Shown: positions 17,873-27,999, counted from the stretch's first letter. The stretch: 64,000 nucleotides of DNA from Erwinia piriflorinigrans CFBP 5888 (GCF_001050515.1 NZ_CAHS01000015.1:372001-436000); one strand, 5' to 3'. Notes: generated from the sequence alone by a model not told the origin. Numbers and translations: made by a program.

Positions 17873-20474
17873 CGCTCGCCTAAAAAATCGGCGCAGAATA
17901 TCGCCGTTTTGGCTGCTGCCATTTATTGCCCTGATGATTGCCGGCTGGCTTATCTGGACCAATTATCAGCAGCGTGGCACCACCGTTACCATTGATTTCG
18001 CCACGGCGGACGGCATTGTGCCGGGTCGTACCCCGGTGCGCTACCAGGGGGTGGAAGTGGGCCTGGTGGAGGGGATCAGCATGACGGACGATCTCCGCAC
18101 CATTAAAATCAAAGCTAGCATCAAAAGCGATATGAGAGACGCGCTGCGCGACCATACGCAGTTCTGGTTAGTGACACCTAAAGCTTCGTTAGCCGGAGTT
18201 TCCGGGCTGGATGCGTTGGTGGGCGGAAACTACATCGGCATGATGCCGGGCGAAGGTAAACCACAGGAAAACTTCGTGGCGCTCGACACCCAGCCTAAAT
18301 ACCGCGTGAATTCCGGCGAGATGCTTATCCATCTGAATACCCCGGATCTCGCCGCGTTGAGCAGTGGTTCACTGGTCTATTTCCGTAAAATACCGGTCGG
18401 CCGTGTCTATGACTACAGCATTAATCCCGGTAACAAGGGCGTGACGGTTGATGTACTCATCGAGCGTCGTTTCACCAATCTGGTAAAAAAAGAGAGCCGT
18501 TTCTGGAATGTTTCCGGTATCAAGGCCAATGTTGGGCTCGCAGGGGCAAAGGTCGAGCTGGAAAGCCTGCCTGCGCTGGTCAATGGTGCGATTGCGTTTG
18601 ATTCTCCCAATGATTCGCAGCCCGCCAGCTCCGACGATAGCTACCAACTCTTTCCCGACCTGGCGCAAAGCCAACGTGGCGTGATGATTTCGCTCGATTT
18701 ACCGGACGGAAAGAACCTCAAAGAAGGCAGCACGCCATTAATGTATCAGGGGCTGGAAGTTGGCACCCTGACTAAAATGACCCTGCTGCCTAAGGGTAAA
18801 GTCAGTGGGGAACTGACTCTTGATCCTTCTGTGACCAGCTTGATGCGTGCAGGTACGCGCATTGAGATGCGCGGCCCGAAAATCAGCCTCACTGACACCA
18901 GCCTGAGCAGCCTGTTAACCGGCAATACGCTCGAACTGATCCCGGGAGAAGGGGATGCGCAGACGCACTTTGTTGTGCTGCCAGACAACGAGACCCCACT
19001 TCAGCAGCCTGGCTCACTGGAGCTCTCTCTGACCGCTGCCGAGAGCTACGGCATTGATGCCGGTCAGCCGCTGATGCTGCACGGCATGCGCATTGGCCAG
19101 GTCATTAGCCGCACTCTGACGGAAAAAGGGGTCGCTTTCAAAGTGGTGGTCGCTGCCGACTATCGCCATCTGGTGCACGCTGACAGTAAATTCATCATCA
19201 ATAGCCGCCTGGATGTGAAGTTGGGTATTGATGGTATGGAAGTACTGGGTGCCAGCGCCCGGGAATGGGTGGATGGCGGGGTTCGCCTTGATCCCGGCAG
19301 TACAGGGGCTTCGAAGAGCAGCTATCCGCTGTATGCCAATGCCGAAAAGGCCGCAGAAGGTGTCACCGGCGATCGCCTGCCGACCACCCTCACCCTGACG
19401 GCCAACAGCCTGCCCGATATCCAGAGCGGTTCAGTGGTGCTGTTCCGTAAATTTCAGGTGGGTGAGATCGTCAACGTCACGCCACGCGCTGATTCTTTTG
19501 ATGTGAACGTTCATATTAAACCTGAATACCGTCGCCTGCTCACGCCGGGAAGCGTGTTCTGGGCGGAAGGCGGAGCTCGCGTTCAGTTAAACGGCAGCGG
19601 CCTGACGGTTCAGGCTTCCCCGCTGAATCGCGCGTTGAAGGGGGCTATCAGCTTTGATAATCTGAATGGTGCCGGCGTCGGCTTGAGCCAACGGGATAAA
19701 CGCGTGCTGTATGAATCACAAACGGCCGCACGCGCCGTGGGCAGCCAGATCACGCTGCGCACCTATGATGCCAGCAAGCTCTCTTCAGGTATGCCGATCC
19801 GCTATCTGGGCATTGATATTGGTCAGCTTGAGTCGTTGGCATTAGGGGAAGGCAACAATCAGGTCATCGCGAAGGCGGTGCTGTATCCTGAGTATGTACA
19901 GGATTTTGCCCGCACCGGCTCGCGCTTCTCGGTGGTCTCTCCTCAAATATCCGCCGCCGGGGTTAACCATCTGGACACACTGTTACAGCCCTATATCAAC
20001 GTCGATCCGGGTAAAGGTAGCGCCGTGCGCAACTTTGAGCTTCAGGAATCGACGATTACCGATGCGCGTTATCTCGACGGGCTGAACGTGGTGGTGGATG
20101 CACCGGAAGGTGGCTCACTGTCGGTCGGGACACCGGTATTGTTCCGTGGCGTGGAAGTGGGGACCGTAACCGGTACAGCGCTGGGTTCAATGGCAGATCG
20201 CGTTCAAATCACCCTGCGCATCAGTAAAAAGTATCAGCACCTGATCCGTAACAATACCGTGTTCTGGTTAGCATCGGGTTATAACCTGAAGTTTGGCCTG
20301 ACGGGCGGCGTGGTGAAAACCGGCACTTTCCAGCAGTTTATTCAGGGAGGCATTGCCTTTGCTACCCCTCCCACCGTGCCACTGGCACCGCAAGCCTCTT
20401 CCGGCAAACACTTCCTGTTAGAGGAGGAGGAGCCCGCAGGCTGGCGTCAATGGGGAACCGCCCTGCCGCAGTAA
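17841..20474 (+). CDS. letB: LetB, seven-MCE-domain lipid tunnel protein
   Basis: From ATG 17841 the product is 877 residues, exactly the E. coli LetB (YebT) length; ATG 17835 is two codons earlier. After a short cytosolic tail and one membrane helix (about 20-38), seven MCE repeats follow, each with a G.PV.Y.G..VG-type strand ([77 protein letters not shown]). Stacked hexamers form a periplasmic tunnel between the membranes. It is translationally coupled to letA. Confidence 0.96.
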   Translation: MQQETPTTPTSARLKNRRRISPFWLLPFIALMIAGWLIWTNYQQRGTTVTIDFATADGIVPGRTPVRYQGVEVGLVEGISMTDDLRTIKIKASIKSDMRDALRDHTQFWLVTPKASLAGVSGLDALVGGNYIGMMPGEGKPQENFVALDTQPKYRVNSGEMLIHLNTPDLAALSSGSLVYFRKIPVGRVYDYSINPGNKGVTVDVLIERRFTNLVKKESRFWNVSGIKANVGLAGAKVELESLPALVNGAIAFDSPNDSQPASSDDSYQLFPDLAQSQRGVMISLDLPDGKNLKEGSTPLMYQGLEVGTLTKMTLLPKGKVSGELTLDPSVTSLMRAGTRIEMRGPKISLTDTSLSSLLTGNTLELIPGEGDAQTHFVVLPDNETPLQQPGSLELSLTAAESYGIDAGQPLMLHGMRIGQVISRTLTEKGVAFKVVVAADYRHLVHADSKFIINSRLDVKLGIDGMEVLGASAREWVDGGVRLDPGSTGASKSSYPLYANAEKAAEGVTGDRLPTTLTLTANSLPDIQSGSVVLFRKFQVGEIVNVTPRADSFDVNVHIKPEYRRLLTPGSVFWAEGGARVQLNGSGLTVQASPLNRALKGAISFDNLNGAGVGLSQRDKRVLYESQTAARAVGSQITLRTYDASKLSSGMPIRYLGIDIGQLESLALGEGNNQVIAKAVLYPEYVQDFARTGSRFSVVSPQISAAGVNHLDTLLQPYINVDPGKGSAVRNFELQESTITDARYLDGLNVVVDAPEGGSLSVGTPVLFRGVEVGTVTGTALGSMADRVQITLRISKKYQHLIRNNTVFWLASGYNLKFGLTGGVVKTGTFQQFIQGGIAFATPPTVPLAPQASSGKHFLLEEEEPAGWRQWGTALPQ

Positions 20475-20601
20475 TACTCCGGCAGCGGGGCAATGCCCCG
20501 CTGCATCTCAGCTGGCTTTACGGGTACGTCAGCTCAGGGATCTCGGCCCGACAGGACAGTTGTGCTAAACTGGTTCCACTTTTTTTTAGTGGATCCAGCC
20601 T

Positions 20602-22038
20602 GTGTCTCACACCTCCCGCGTGTTTTTTCCGCCAGCCTTTATCGAGCAAATGCAGCAGCTGCTGCCCGATGCTAATCAGTTTCAGCGTTTCATCGCCATC
20701 AGCCAACAGCCGTTGCGCCGCAGTCTGCGGGTCAACACGCTAAAAATCAGCGTTGATGATTTTCTCAGCCTGGTTGAGCCTTATCAGTGGGCGTTGACGC
20801 CAATCCCCTGGTGCCCGCAAGGGTTCTGGATCAGCCGCGATGATGCCGACACGCTGCCGCTGGGGAGCACCGCCGAACATCTGGCTGGACTGTTCTATAT
20901 TCAGGAAGCCAGCTCCATGCTGCCGGTCAGTGCCCTGTTTGACGGCGGGGACCTCCCGCAACGGGTCATGGATATGGCGGCGGCTCCCGGCTCCAAGACC
21001 ACGCAGATAGCCGCACTGATGGGTAATCGCGGTGCCATCCTCGCTAATGAGTATTCAGCCAGCCGGGTAAAAGTACTACATGCTAATCTCAGCCGCTGCG
21101 GCGTGAGTAATACCGCCATGACCCATTTTGACGGTCGGGTATTTGGTCCGGCGCTGCCGGAATGCTTCGATGCTGTGCTTCTCGACGCGCCCTGCTCTGG
21201 TGAAGGGGTGGTGCGCAAAGATGCTGATGCCCTGCGCAACTGGTCTGAAAACAGCACGGAAGAGATTGCCGCAACCCAGCGAGATCTCATCAACAGCGCA
21301 TTCCACGCCCTGCGCCCCGGCGGCACGCTGGTCTATTCGACCTGCACGCTCAATACTCGCGAAAATCAGCAGGTGGTCAGTTGGTTGCTTGAGCAATATC
21401 CGGATGCGGTTGAAATCGAGCCTTTAGACCGGTTGTTCAGCGGTGCTGAACAGGTCGCTACCGCAGAAGGTTTTCTGCATGTGTTTCCACATATTTTCGA
21501 CAGCGAAGGCTTCTTCGTTGCCCGTCTGCGAAAGACCGCGAGCGTGCCGCAAATGCCACACCCCGGCTACAAGGTGGGTAAACCGCCCTTCACGCCGCTG
21601 AATCGGTTGCAGCAGCAGGAAGTCCTTGCCGCTGCGGCTAACGCTGGCCTGCATTGGAAAACAGATCTCAAGCTCTGGCAGCGAGATAAAGAGCTGTGGC
21701 TGTTTCCTTCCGAGATAGAACCACTGTTGGGGCGAGTACGTTTCTCGCGCATTGGTCTGAAACTGGCGGAAACCTTTCCTAAAGGCTTTCGCTGGCAGCA
21801 TCATGCCGCCGTGGCGCTGGCGGATACCCGTAGCGCTAACGCTTTTGAGCTTAACAACAACGAAGCAGAGGAGTGGTATCGCGGACGCGATATCTATCCA
21901 GAGCGCGACCTGCCCGCCAGCGAGCTGATTATCTGCCACCAGCAGCAGCCGATTGGTATTGCCAAGAAGGTGGGAAGCCGCATCAAAAACAACTATCCGC
22001 GCGATCTGGTACGCGACGGCAAGTTATTTACCCGGTAA
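20602..22038 (+). CDS. rsmF: 16S rRNA (cytosine1407-C5)-methyltransferase
   Basis: 478 residues (E. coli RsmF/YebU 479) from a GTG start at 20602. The SAM-binding motif is [11 protein letters not shown]. The two catalytic-region cysteines are in DAPCSGEG and YSTCTL. The C-terminal RsmF-B and PUA-like domain shows [15 protein letters not shown]. It methylates C1407 of 16S rRNA on the assembled 30S subunit. It lies 127 bases after letB and may be partly co-transcribed. Confidence 0.95.
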   Translation: MSHTSRVFFPPAFIEQMQQLLPDANQFQRFIAISQQPLRRSLRVNTLKISVDDFLSLVEPYQWALTPIPWCPQGFWISRDDADTLPLGSTAEHLAGLFYIQEASSMLPVSALFDGGDLPQRVMDMAAAPGSKTTQIAALMGNRGAILANEYSASRVKVLHANLSRCGVSNTAMTHFDGRVFGPALPECFDAVLLDAPCSGEGVVRKDADALRNWSENSTEEIAATQRDLINSAFHALRPGGTLVYSTCTLNTRENQQVVSWLLEQYPDAVEIEPLDRLFSGAEQVATAEGFLHVFPHIFDSEGFFVARLRKTASVPQMPHPGYKVGKPPFTPLNRLQQQEVLAAAANAGLHWKTDLKLWQRDKELWLFPSEIEPLLGRVRFSRIGLKLAETFPKGFRWQHHAAVALADTRSANAFELNNNEAEEWYRGRDIYPERDLPASELIICHQQQPIGIAKKVGSRIKNNYPRDLVRDGKLFTR

Positions 22039-22055
22039 ACCTGGAGCGGCCTGAT

Positions 22056-22093
22056 GTGGGCCGCGCTGGTTCAACCAGGCTGTTACGGCCCAC
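22056..22093. terminator. Long hairpin after rsmF
   Basis: GTGGGCCG pairs with CGGCCCAC around an inner CTGGT/ACCAG stem (22056-22093). It has no T tract, so either a weak or Rho-assisted terminator, or a structure protecting the convergent 3' ends. Confidence 0.45.
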
Positions 22094-22102
22094 TCCGGGA
22101 AA

Positions 22103-22396
22103 TTACTTTAATGCGCGAGGGTTTTTGCGCAGCGATGCGGTCCAGCTAAAATCTTTGATTTCACTTTCTTTGGCTGCCGGGGGTTTACGCGGCTTTTTAG
22201 CCATCAGGGCTTTACTGCTTTCGCGCACAACCCGTTCTTTCATGACCAAACGCTTCGCTTCCTTGAGGATCTCTTTTTCTTCTTTTTTACTGGCAAGATG
22301 ACTGAGTTTGCCGGTCAGCTGCTTTACCCGCTGCTCCACCAAAATTTTTTCGTCTGCGGTAAACTGATCTATGGAAATCTCTTTCTCGCTTCTCAT
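22103..22396 (-). CDS. Small charged protein, DUF3811/YjbD-like
   Basis: 97 residues, about one third Lys, Arg and Glu, with no membrane segment and strongly helical (EKEILKEAKRLVMKERVVRES). The end, KDFSWTASLRKNPR, resembles the SFSWSANTP.RGRR end of E. coli YjbD (DUF3811), and the helical part aligns loosely, so membership of that family is likely but not certain. Function is unknown. CAGGAG precedes the ATG. It is convergent with rsmF and divergent from the next gene. E. coli has yebV/yebW here instead. Confidence 0.65.
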   Translation of the reverse strand: MRSEKEISIDQFTADEKILVEQRVKQLTGKLSHLASKKEEKEILKEAKRLVMKERVVRESSKALMAKKPRKPPAAKESEIKDFSWTASLRKNPRALK

Positions 22397-22610
22397 GCAA
22401 CAGGCTCCTGGCCAGTTTTCATTGCAACAGGTATCTACTGCAATGGGCCATTATCTATCGTAGAACGCCAGGCGTATATGCACAAGCTGAGATAGTCATT
22501 GCCCGTAATCAACTGGGAATGCAAAATAGAGCGCTGCCATAAAAGGGAGAAAACCCGCACCGGCCGCTGTACCGGCCCACGGCACCGTCTGGGCGTTTCA
22601 GGAGTATAAT

Positions 22611-23411
22611 ATGTCCGATGTTGATTTCGATTCCTCCCCATTGTTTAAACTCCGTGGAAAAGTGGTTGCGTCACTGCAGGATGAGCACGGCCCTGTGACG
22701 GTGATTGATAATCGCGATTTCCGCAGCATGAGCTTCGACCGGATTTTTGAGCAGAGTAAAATGCTGAAAAGCCAACCGACACTCCCAGTCCATAACTATA
22801 TCCGCGCTATGTTGATGGCGGTGGCGTTGACTGAGGCGAAAGATATCCTGCTACTGGGATTGGGCGGCGGCAGTCTGCTACGATCGTTGTATGCGCGCGA
22901 TACAGGAATAGCTGTGGATGTTGTCGAGCTGCGTCAGGCAGTGATGAGCGTGGCGCAGGACTATTTTTACCTGCCGCAAAGTGAAAAAATTCGCTACTTC
23001 ATTGACGATGCCGCTCGGTTTGTCGCCGACGAGGGTAGCCCGCGCAACTATCAGCTGATCTTCTCCGACCTGTATAATGCCAACGCCCTTGCTCCGATAC
23101 AGTCTGCGGCGGAATTTCTGCACGACTGTGCCACCCGCCTGCAACCCGGGGGCTGGTTGGTGCTGAACCATCCTCAATTACCGCCGCAGAATCCATCCTT
23201 CTCACATACACTGATGGACATTTTTAGCAGCCTTTTTTACACCATCGCCCCCAGCGGTAATGTGGTGATCTTCGCCAGCCAATCACCTTATCCCCATCCA
23301 TTGCAGCAGTTGAAACAGATGATGACAAACAGCGGAGCCGATTTTGCCAGCGACTTTACCCCGCTGGCACAAAAGCTTAGCCGCTGGCCGGGTAGCATTG
23401 CGCGCACCTGA
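22611..23411 (+). CDS. Spermidine synthase-like (SpeE-type) Rossmann protein
   Basis: 266 residues. The methyltransferase-like nucleotide-binding loop is ILLLGLGGGSLL (about 83-94), followed by an acidic strand end (VDVVELR), FIDDAARFV and LIFSDLYNAN, the order seen in spermidine synthase and its stand-alone methyltransferase-fold relatives. The Asp of IFSDLY sits where polyamine synthases have the catalytic Asp, but other amine-binding residues could not be checked. Decarboxylated-SAM aminopropyl transfer is therefore only a possibility. CAGGAG lies six bases before the ATG. It is probably monocistronic or leads the permease gene 108 bases downstream. Confidence 0.8.
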   Translation: MSDVDFDSSPLFKLRGKVVASLQDEHGPVTVIDNRDFRSMSFDRIFEQSKMLKSQPTLPVHNYIRAMLMAVALTEAKDILLLGLGGGSLLRSLYARDTGIAVDVVELRQAVMSVAQDYFYLPQSEKIRYFIDDAARFVADEGSPRNYQLIFSDLYNANALAPIQSAAEFLHDCATRLQPGGWLVLNHPQLPPQNPSFSHTLMDIFSSLFYTIAPSGNVVIFASQSPYPHPLQQLKQMMTNSGADFASDFTPLAQKLSRWPGSIART

Positions 23412-23519
23412 CCAGTCGCTACATTTTTGCTGGCGTAACGCCAGTTGATATTGCTGGCAACCCGCCAGTGGTCTACTTTTAGCGCACGGAAATTATTAGT
23501 TCATTGCAGAGACGATAAA

Positions 23520-24638
23520 ATGATTATTCAGGGCATAAGTAAGGGATTTTTTATTTTTATTCTGGCGGCAACCACGCTGGGTTTTCTTCACATACTGGGG
23601 CCCTATTTTTCCGCCATTCTTTGGGCCGCTATTCTGGCTATCATTTTCCACCCGCTGAAAAGCAAAATCAGGAAATACTGCCGTGATAAAAACGGTCTGG
23701 CATCCATGATTACGCTTTTAATCATCTGCCTGATTGTGTTTATCCCCCTGGCCGTGGTTGCCTCCTCACTGGCGGTGGAGTTCAATGCGCTCTATAGCCG
23801 TATTCAAGGTAATCAGACTGAGCTGACGACGGTGGCTGCCAGCGTCGTCAATCATCTGCCTGACTGGCTACGCCATTTCCTCGCCGAGAATAACCTGAAT
23901 GACGCCAATGCAATCCAGCAAAAGCTGTCAGGCGTAGCGATGAAAGGCGGACAGTTTTTTGCCGGTAGTCTGATGATGATAGGGAAAAGCACCTTCAGCT
24001 TTACCATCGGTTTCGGCATCATGCTTTACCTGCTGTTCTTCCTGCTGAAAGATGGCGCTTATCTGGTCGGTATGGCGCTGGATGCCATCCCGCTGTCACG
24101 TTTTGTCAAACATCATCTGTTCGTTAAATTCGCCGCAGTTTCGCGCGCCACGGTAAAAGGAACGGTCGTCGTCGCGGTGGTACAGGGGACACTGGGCGGT
24201 ATTGCTTTCTGGTTTGCGGGCATTCAGGGCAGTATTTTGTGGGGTTCGTTGATGGCATTCCTGTCGCTGATCCCGGCGGTGGGTTCGGCAATTATCTGGT
24301 TACCGGTGGTGCTTTACTTCTTCTTCTCCGGCGCAGTGGTCAAAGGATTGGTGCTGACATTCTTCTTCGTGGTGGTGATTGGGCTGGTGGATAATATTCT
24401 GCGCCCTCTTCTGGTCGGCAAAGACACCAAAATGCCCGATTACCTGATCCTGATTTCAACGCTCGGCGGCATGGAAATCTATGGCATTAATGGTTTTGTG
24501 ATTGGACCGCTGATCGCCGCACTGTTTATTTCCTGCTGGAACCTGCTTTCTGGTCGAGATCATAAAGGCAATACTGATGAGATTGACAGTGACTTTATGG
24601 AAGAAAGCCAGAATCATCCCAATAATGACGTGCAATAA
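23520..24638 (+). CDS. AI-2E family (UPF0118) inner-membrane transporter
   Basis: 372 residues from the ATG at 23520; the frame is open upstream to 23445 but with only TTG/ATA codons and no ribosome site. About eight membrane helices show the family pattern: a pair near 10-45, a long helical soluble region (about 85-150), then FGIMLYLLFFLLKDG, QGTLGGIAFWFAG and IPAVGSAIIWLP, and the signature DNILRPLLVGK...LILISTLGG...GFVIGPLIAALF. Family members include TqsA, PerM and YdiK. The substrate here is unknown and it is not the closest match to E. coli YdiK. The C-terminal tail is acidic and polar. Confidence 0.85.
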   Translation: MIIQGISKGFFIFILAATTLGFLHILGPYFSAILWAAILAIIFHPLKSKIRKYCRDKNGLASMITLLIICLIVFIPLAVVASSLAVEFNALYSRIQGNQTELTTVAASVVNHLPDWLRHFLAENNLNDANAIQQKLSGVAMKGGQFFAGSLMMIGKSTFSFTIGFGIMLYLLFFLLKDGAYLVGMALDAIPLSRFVKHHLFVKFAAVSRATVKGTVVVAVVQGTLGGIAFWFAGIQGSILWGSLMAFLSLIPAVGSAIIWLPVVLYFFFSGAVVKGLVLTFFFVVVIGLVDNILRPLLVGKDTKMPDYLILISTLGGMEIYGINGFVIGPLIAALFISCWNLLSGRDHKGNTDEIDSDFMEESQNHPNNDVQ

Positions 24639-24720
24639 ACTCATCATGCTAATGAGTGAGTCACGCAAACCTGTTGCGGCAGCGTCCGTGGTTTAATTTG
24701 ATATTGTGCTGATGCCATAA

Positions 24721-24748
24721 AAAAAAAGGCCCCAATCACGGGGCCTTT
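24721..24748 (-). terminator. Terminator between the AI-2E gene and the membrane/coiled-coil gene
   Basis: On the minus strand, AAAGGCCCC, loop GTGATT, GGGGCCTTTTTTT. It directly follows the stop of the minus-strand gene; the plus-strand side has only TTT. Confidence 0.88.
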
Positions 24749-24767
24749 GGTTAGCCAGACGTCAGGC

Positions 24768-25802
24768 TTACATTTTTTTACGACCAGGCAGGGTATTGAC
24801 ACCCCATAAACCGCTCAGCGTACTGACGACAGCCCCAATCAATAAACCAAAGAATGACCACAGAGCAACCTTAGCACCCACTTTGGCTGCTGCATCTGCT
24901 TTCTCTTTAGCCTGCTGTTTCAATTCAGCGTACTGTGCCTTAGCCTGGTTGAGATTGTCTTCCAGCTGGGAGAAACGCTGTTTAACTTGCTCAACCGCTT
25001 TATCACGAGTCTGAATAAAGTTATCTACCGCTTTGTCGGCTTGCTCAGGCGTCATAGAGGTATTTTCCGCCAGCGCCTTTTTCACGTCATTTTTGTCTAC
25101 GGCGTTACCGATAGTTTCCGCACGACTTTTCAATTTGTCGGTAAGAGAACGGGTAATTGCATCACTGTTTTCTGGATTCATCGCAAGGTCTTTCGCCGCG
25201 CCAGACAGATCGTCACCGGCCGCTTCCAGCTGCGATTGCAGATACTCCGGCTGAAGTTCTTTGATGCCGCTTTTTTTCAGGGCTTGCATAACCTGCCCAT
25301 CAGCATCCTGTGACTGTAGCTTTGTATCAAGACCGAGACGGTTATAAACCTTCTCGCTAATATTGGCCGTGCCCTGCGCAGCTTGCCCCGCAGCACTGCC
25401 AATTCCGCTTGCCATGCTTCCGGTTGCAGAAGCGATACCGCCTAGCGCGTTACCCGCAGTATTTAATACTCCACCTACGGCTGCAAAGCCGAGAATGGTG
25501 GCAACCAATAATGAAGTCGCCCAAATCAGAAAACCATGAATGGCACCATCAGCACCTGCCAGTCGCCCAGTAATAAAACCACCGCAGGCAAGACTGATAA
25601 TCACCCCAATGACCGACCATGCCAATACGGCCGTATCTGCGCCATTAACAATATCGTCAGATTTCGGAGACAGCATGGATAAGCCAAGACTTGTACCGAG
25701 GGTGGTTAGCAGAAGTGATACGGCTATTGCAGTAACCACGCCAGCAATAATGCTGCCCCAGGAAACACGTTTCGTCATTGCAAGTTCGTTTCTAAGTTCC
25801 AT
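24768..25802 (-). CDS. Membrane protein with N- and C-terminal helices and a central coiled-coil region
   Basis: 344 residues. CGGAG lies seven bases before the ATG. The N-terminal part has three hydrophobic segments (about 14-38, 58-80, 90-115). A Gly/Ala/Ser-rich stretch (about 115-145) and a long polar helical region follow (about 150-310, including LEDNLNQAKAQYAELKQQAK). A last hydrophobic helix with glycine spacing (VALWSFFGLLIGAVVSTLSG) ends at a basic tail, PGRKKM. I recognise no named family with certainty; similar proteins are annotated in Erwinia and Pantoea as hypothetical or, doubtfully, CAP-Gly proteins. The architecture suggests an envelope-stress or tail-exposed sensor, but this is conjecture. 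Confidence 0.75.
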   Translation of the reverse strand: MELRNELAMTKRVSWGSIIAGVVTAIAVSLLLTTLGTSLGLSMLSPKSDDIVNGADTAVLAWSVIGVIISLACGGFITGRLAGADGAIHGFLIWATSLLVATILGFAAVGGVLNTAGNALGGIASATGSMASGIGSAAGQAAQGTANISEKVYNRLGLDTKLQSQDADGQVMQALKKSGIKELQPEYLQSQLEAAGDDLSGAAKDLAMNPENSDAITRSLTDKLKSRAETIGNAVDKNDVKKALAENTSMTPEQADKAVDNFIQTRDKAVEQVKQRFSQLEDNLNQAKAQYAELKQQAKEKADAAAKVGAKVALWSFFGLLIGAVVSTLSGLWGVNTLPGRKKM

Positions 25803-26111
25803 TTCTACACTCCGGTTTATATAACAATCAGTAACTTCATTTCGCGATTACAGTATAGATGTCAATTCGGTTTCTTCCTGGAATCAGCTAAATTAATTCT
25901 AAATTTTTCAGCCCGCTACACTCAGGCATCCTCCGATCCGCTCTAAAGGCGCAGCTGCCACCGTATAGGGCCGAGACGAATTTGCAGTTCAACAGTTGTC
26001 TTTAGCCACGGTGTACGAACAAATGAGATAACGCTTTCTGCGGGTAGAGTGACAGAGATTCGATGGGGCTTAGCAATGGCTTTTAAAGCAAATGAATGTC
26101 AAAAAATAGAG
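25803..26111. other. Intergenic region between the membrane/coiled-coil gene and sdsR
   Basis: About 310 bases, AT-rich near the gene start, with no open frame resembling a protein. It sits downstream of sdsR and upstream of the minus-strand gene at 24768. In E. coli the antisense RNA SraC (RyeA) is transcribed across sdsR from this side; no promoter for it could be recognised here. Confidence 0.5.
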
Positions 26112-26209
26112 AAAAAAAGACTGAAGACAAATCCTGTCTTCAGTCCAGGTAAATGGCTCTTTGCAGAGCCGTGCGCTAAACATGGGTATTATTGTAGGCG
26201 TTGTCGCCC
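26112..26209 (-). ncRNA. sdsR: SdsR (RyeB) small regulatory RNA
   Basis: The minus-strand stretch TTTAGCGCACGGCTCT, GCAAAGAGCCATTT, CCTGGACTGAAGACAGG and a terminator GACTGAAGACA/TGTCTTCAGTC followed by seven T matches the 3' two thirds of E. coli SdsR as I remember it. The 5' part, GGGCGACAACGCC, aligns with GGCAAGGCAACUAAGCC. Length is about 98 nt (E. coli ~104). SdsR is a sigmaS-dependent, Hfq- and ProQ-binding sRNA repressing mutS, tolC, ompD and others. Position next to yebY is conserved. Confidence 0.88.
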
Positions 26210-26218
26210 GGTACTTAA

Positions 26219-26224
26219 AAGATA
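26219..26224 (-). promoter_or_regulatory. -10 element of sdsR
   Basis: Minus strand CTATCTT: the hexamer TATCTT is centred about 12 bases before the predicted first G (26209) and preceded by C, as favoured by sigmaS. Confidence 0.6.
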
Positions 26225-26350
26225 GTATCAGCCGTGGAGGAAATCCAACCGGTGGAGAATAAGATGGCATGCTGTTTTTCAGATTGTGATCGCTGCGACA
26301 CAATTGCTTACCACAAGCGTTAACCGTTACGGGCATGCACGCTGAAACTA

Positions 26351-26686
26351 TCAGTTGCAGAGCTTCTCGGCACGGGCCACGATCGGCGCCAGACTCTTTT
26401 TCTGACCCGGGTTATTGGGATCGTCTGCCAGAACTGTCGTTATGGATACGCCCTTCATCTGCCCCGCCTGCACTTTGGCTTCGGCTGCGGCATTCAGCGG
26501 ATACTGCACCAGCGTGCCATCGTTGATAGCAAACAGCACATTGCCCTTCTCACAGCTCAACATCATCTCTTCGCGCTTGAACGGCCAGTCGTTTTTACCC
26601 ATATCAAAACGACTTACGGTTTCAATACCAGCCACTGCGCTGCTGCTGATGCCCAGCGCCAGGCATACTAATACCAATTTTTTCAT
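26351..26686 (-). CDS. yebY: YebY, small exported protein of the copper operon
   Basis: 111 residues. The signal peptide MKKLVLVCLALGISSSAVA is cleaved before GIETVSRF. The mature part matches E. coli YebY (VSRF..GK..W.F.REE.ML.C, GN.L..IN..TLVQYPLN, DDPNNPG.K.SLAP...RAEKLC). Two cysteines probably form a disulfide in the periplasm. Function is not settled; it is the last gene of the CopC-CopD-YebY operon, 13 bases after copD. Confidence 0.92.
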   Translation of the reverse strand: MKKLVLVCLALGISSSAVAGIETVSRFDMGKNDWPFKREEMMLSCEKGNVLFAINDGTLVQYPLNAAAEAKVQAGQMKGVSITTVLADDPNNPGQKKSLAPIVARAEKLCN

Positions 26687-26699
26687 CTTGTTCTGTACC

Positions 26700-27635
26700 T
26701 CAAACGATATGACTCATCTTTGAAAGATCAATAATTGCCCCGGTACGGCTATCAGCCGGACCGGGTTCCAACGTGGCAAACCCGCTAACGATCAGCAGCA
26801 CCGCTGCGGCGAGGAAAATTTCCACTATGCTGACCGTAATAAATTTATGCCGCACACGCTCTCCTCCGCGCTGAAAACCGGGTACCAGCCAATAGCGGTT
26901 AAACAGTGCCATCGCGATCATTATGGCGACCAATACGATTTTTACTGCCAGCAGCTGGCTGTAGAGTGTGAAGCTGGCAACAGGCCAACCGAGCAGGAGT
27001 AAGGCATTCAGCATCCCGCTTATCAGCACCAATCCTACCGCGATATGACCATAGCGCGAAAAGCGCATCATGGTACGTACCGCATCATCACGCAGGGTAA
27101 TATCACGCGCTGCGCGCATCAGCAACACCAGCGGTAGCAGCCCTCCGGCCCAGAAGGTGGCGGCAAGCAGATGCACAAGCTGATTAATGCGTTGCAGGGC
27201 ACCCTGCCAACCATCCAGCATCAGGGCATGACCGGTAAAACTCATCCCACCGAGTTGAGCCAGTGCACAGAGTAGCAGTACCTTCTGACGCCTTTGTCCA
27301 CGCAATGCGAGTGCCAGGCAGCCAGCCGTTGCAAATATTAACTGCCACTGCCAGACGCGACCAAACCGGGTTTGCCATACGGCCAGCCAGATATCCCCTT
27401 TCAGGGTGTCAGCCCAGCCATCACCCATCAGCCCGCATGTGAGTAACAGCAGCAGCAACGCCGTTACCAGCGTTAGCCAACATGTGAGCATGATCAGCGG
27501 CAGCAGACTCTGGATGAGACTGGCGCGCAGGCGCTCGGGGGCCAGCAATGTGGTGTATATCCCCGCCCCGGCCAGCGACATCAGCGAGGTAAAATGCAGA
27601 AAACGGCAAAGGATGTAGCAGCTGATTAGCAACAT
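26700..27635 (-). CDS. copD: CopD-type copper transport membrane protein (YebZ)
   Basis: 311 residues with about eight membrane helices. Copper-ligand candidates typical of CopD are seen: H13 in LCRFLHFTSLM, FTGHALM and QLVHLLAATFWAGGL. It is thought to import copper across the inner membrane together with periplasmic CopC. Its ATG begins one base after the copC stop codon, so the two are coupled. Confidence 0.92.
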   Translation of the reverse strand: MLLISCYILCRFLHFTSLMSLAGAGIYTTLLAPERLRASLIQSLLPLIMLTCWLTLVTALLLLLLTCGLMGDGWADTLKGDIWLAVWQTRFGRVWQWQLIFATAGCLALALRGQRRQKVLLLCALAQLGGMSFTGHALMLDGWQGALQRINQLVHLLAATFWAGGLLPLVLLMRAARDITLRDDAVRTMMRFSRYGHIAVGLVLISGMLNALLLLGWPVASFTLYSQLLAVKIVLVAIMIAMALFNRYWLVPGFQRGGERVRHKFITVSIVEIFLAAAVLLIVSGFATLEPGPADSRTGAIIDLSKMSHIV

Positions 27636-27636
27636 G

Positions 27637-27999
27637 CTATTTCACGGTGAAGCTGTCGTTTCCTTTGGTCTTGTGACCATCGACCGACAGCACCCGCCAC
27701 TTAACCTGATACTCACCCCGGGCCAGTGGCTGCTTAAATTGAACACGTAGCAGGTTGTGCCGTTGCGGATCGGTTTCAGCAGGTGAACGATCAACCTGTT
27801 GTTTATCGCTACCTGTTACCTCAATCGCACTGAAGGCTGGCTCAACATCTTCACTGAAAACCAGCGTAAGCGCTTCGGGCCAAGGGCTGCCCGGAGGGTT
27901 AACCGCGTGATAATACGTGTTCAGATGAGCATGCGCGCAGGCCTGACGAGCAAACAGTGCGACAATCAAGAGGCCGAAAATCCTGAAGAAATTACGCAT
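27637..27999 (-). CDS. copC: CopC-type periplasmic copper-binding protein (YobA)
   Basis: 120 residues from ATG 27999, with AAGGAG 11 bases upstream; a TTG three codons earlier is too close to that site. The signal peptide ends ...RQACA, leaving a mature N-terminus HAHL. The N-terminal His and the SVDGHKTKG His near the end are the Cu(II) ligands of CopC proteins. One beta-sandwich domain ([26 protein letters not shown]). It is first in the copC-copD-yebY operon. Confidence 0.93.
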   Translation of the reverse strand: MRNFFRIFGLLIVALFARQACAHAHLNTYYHAVNPPGSPWPEALTLVFSEDVEPAFSAIEVTGSDKQQVDRSPAETDPQRHNLLRVQFKQPLARGEYQVKWRVLSVDGHKTKGNDSFTVK

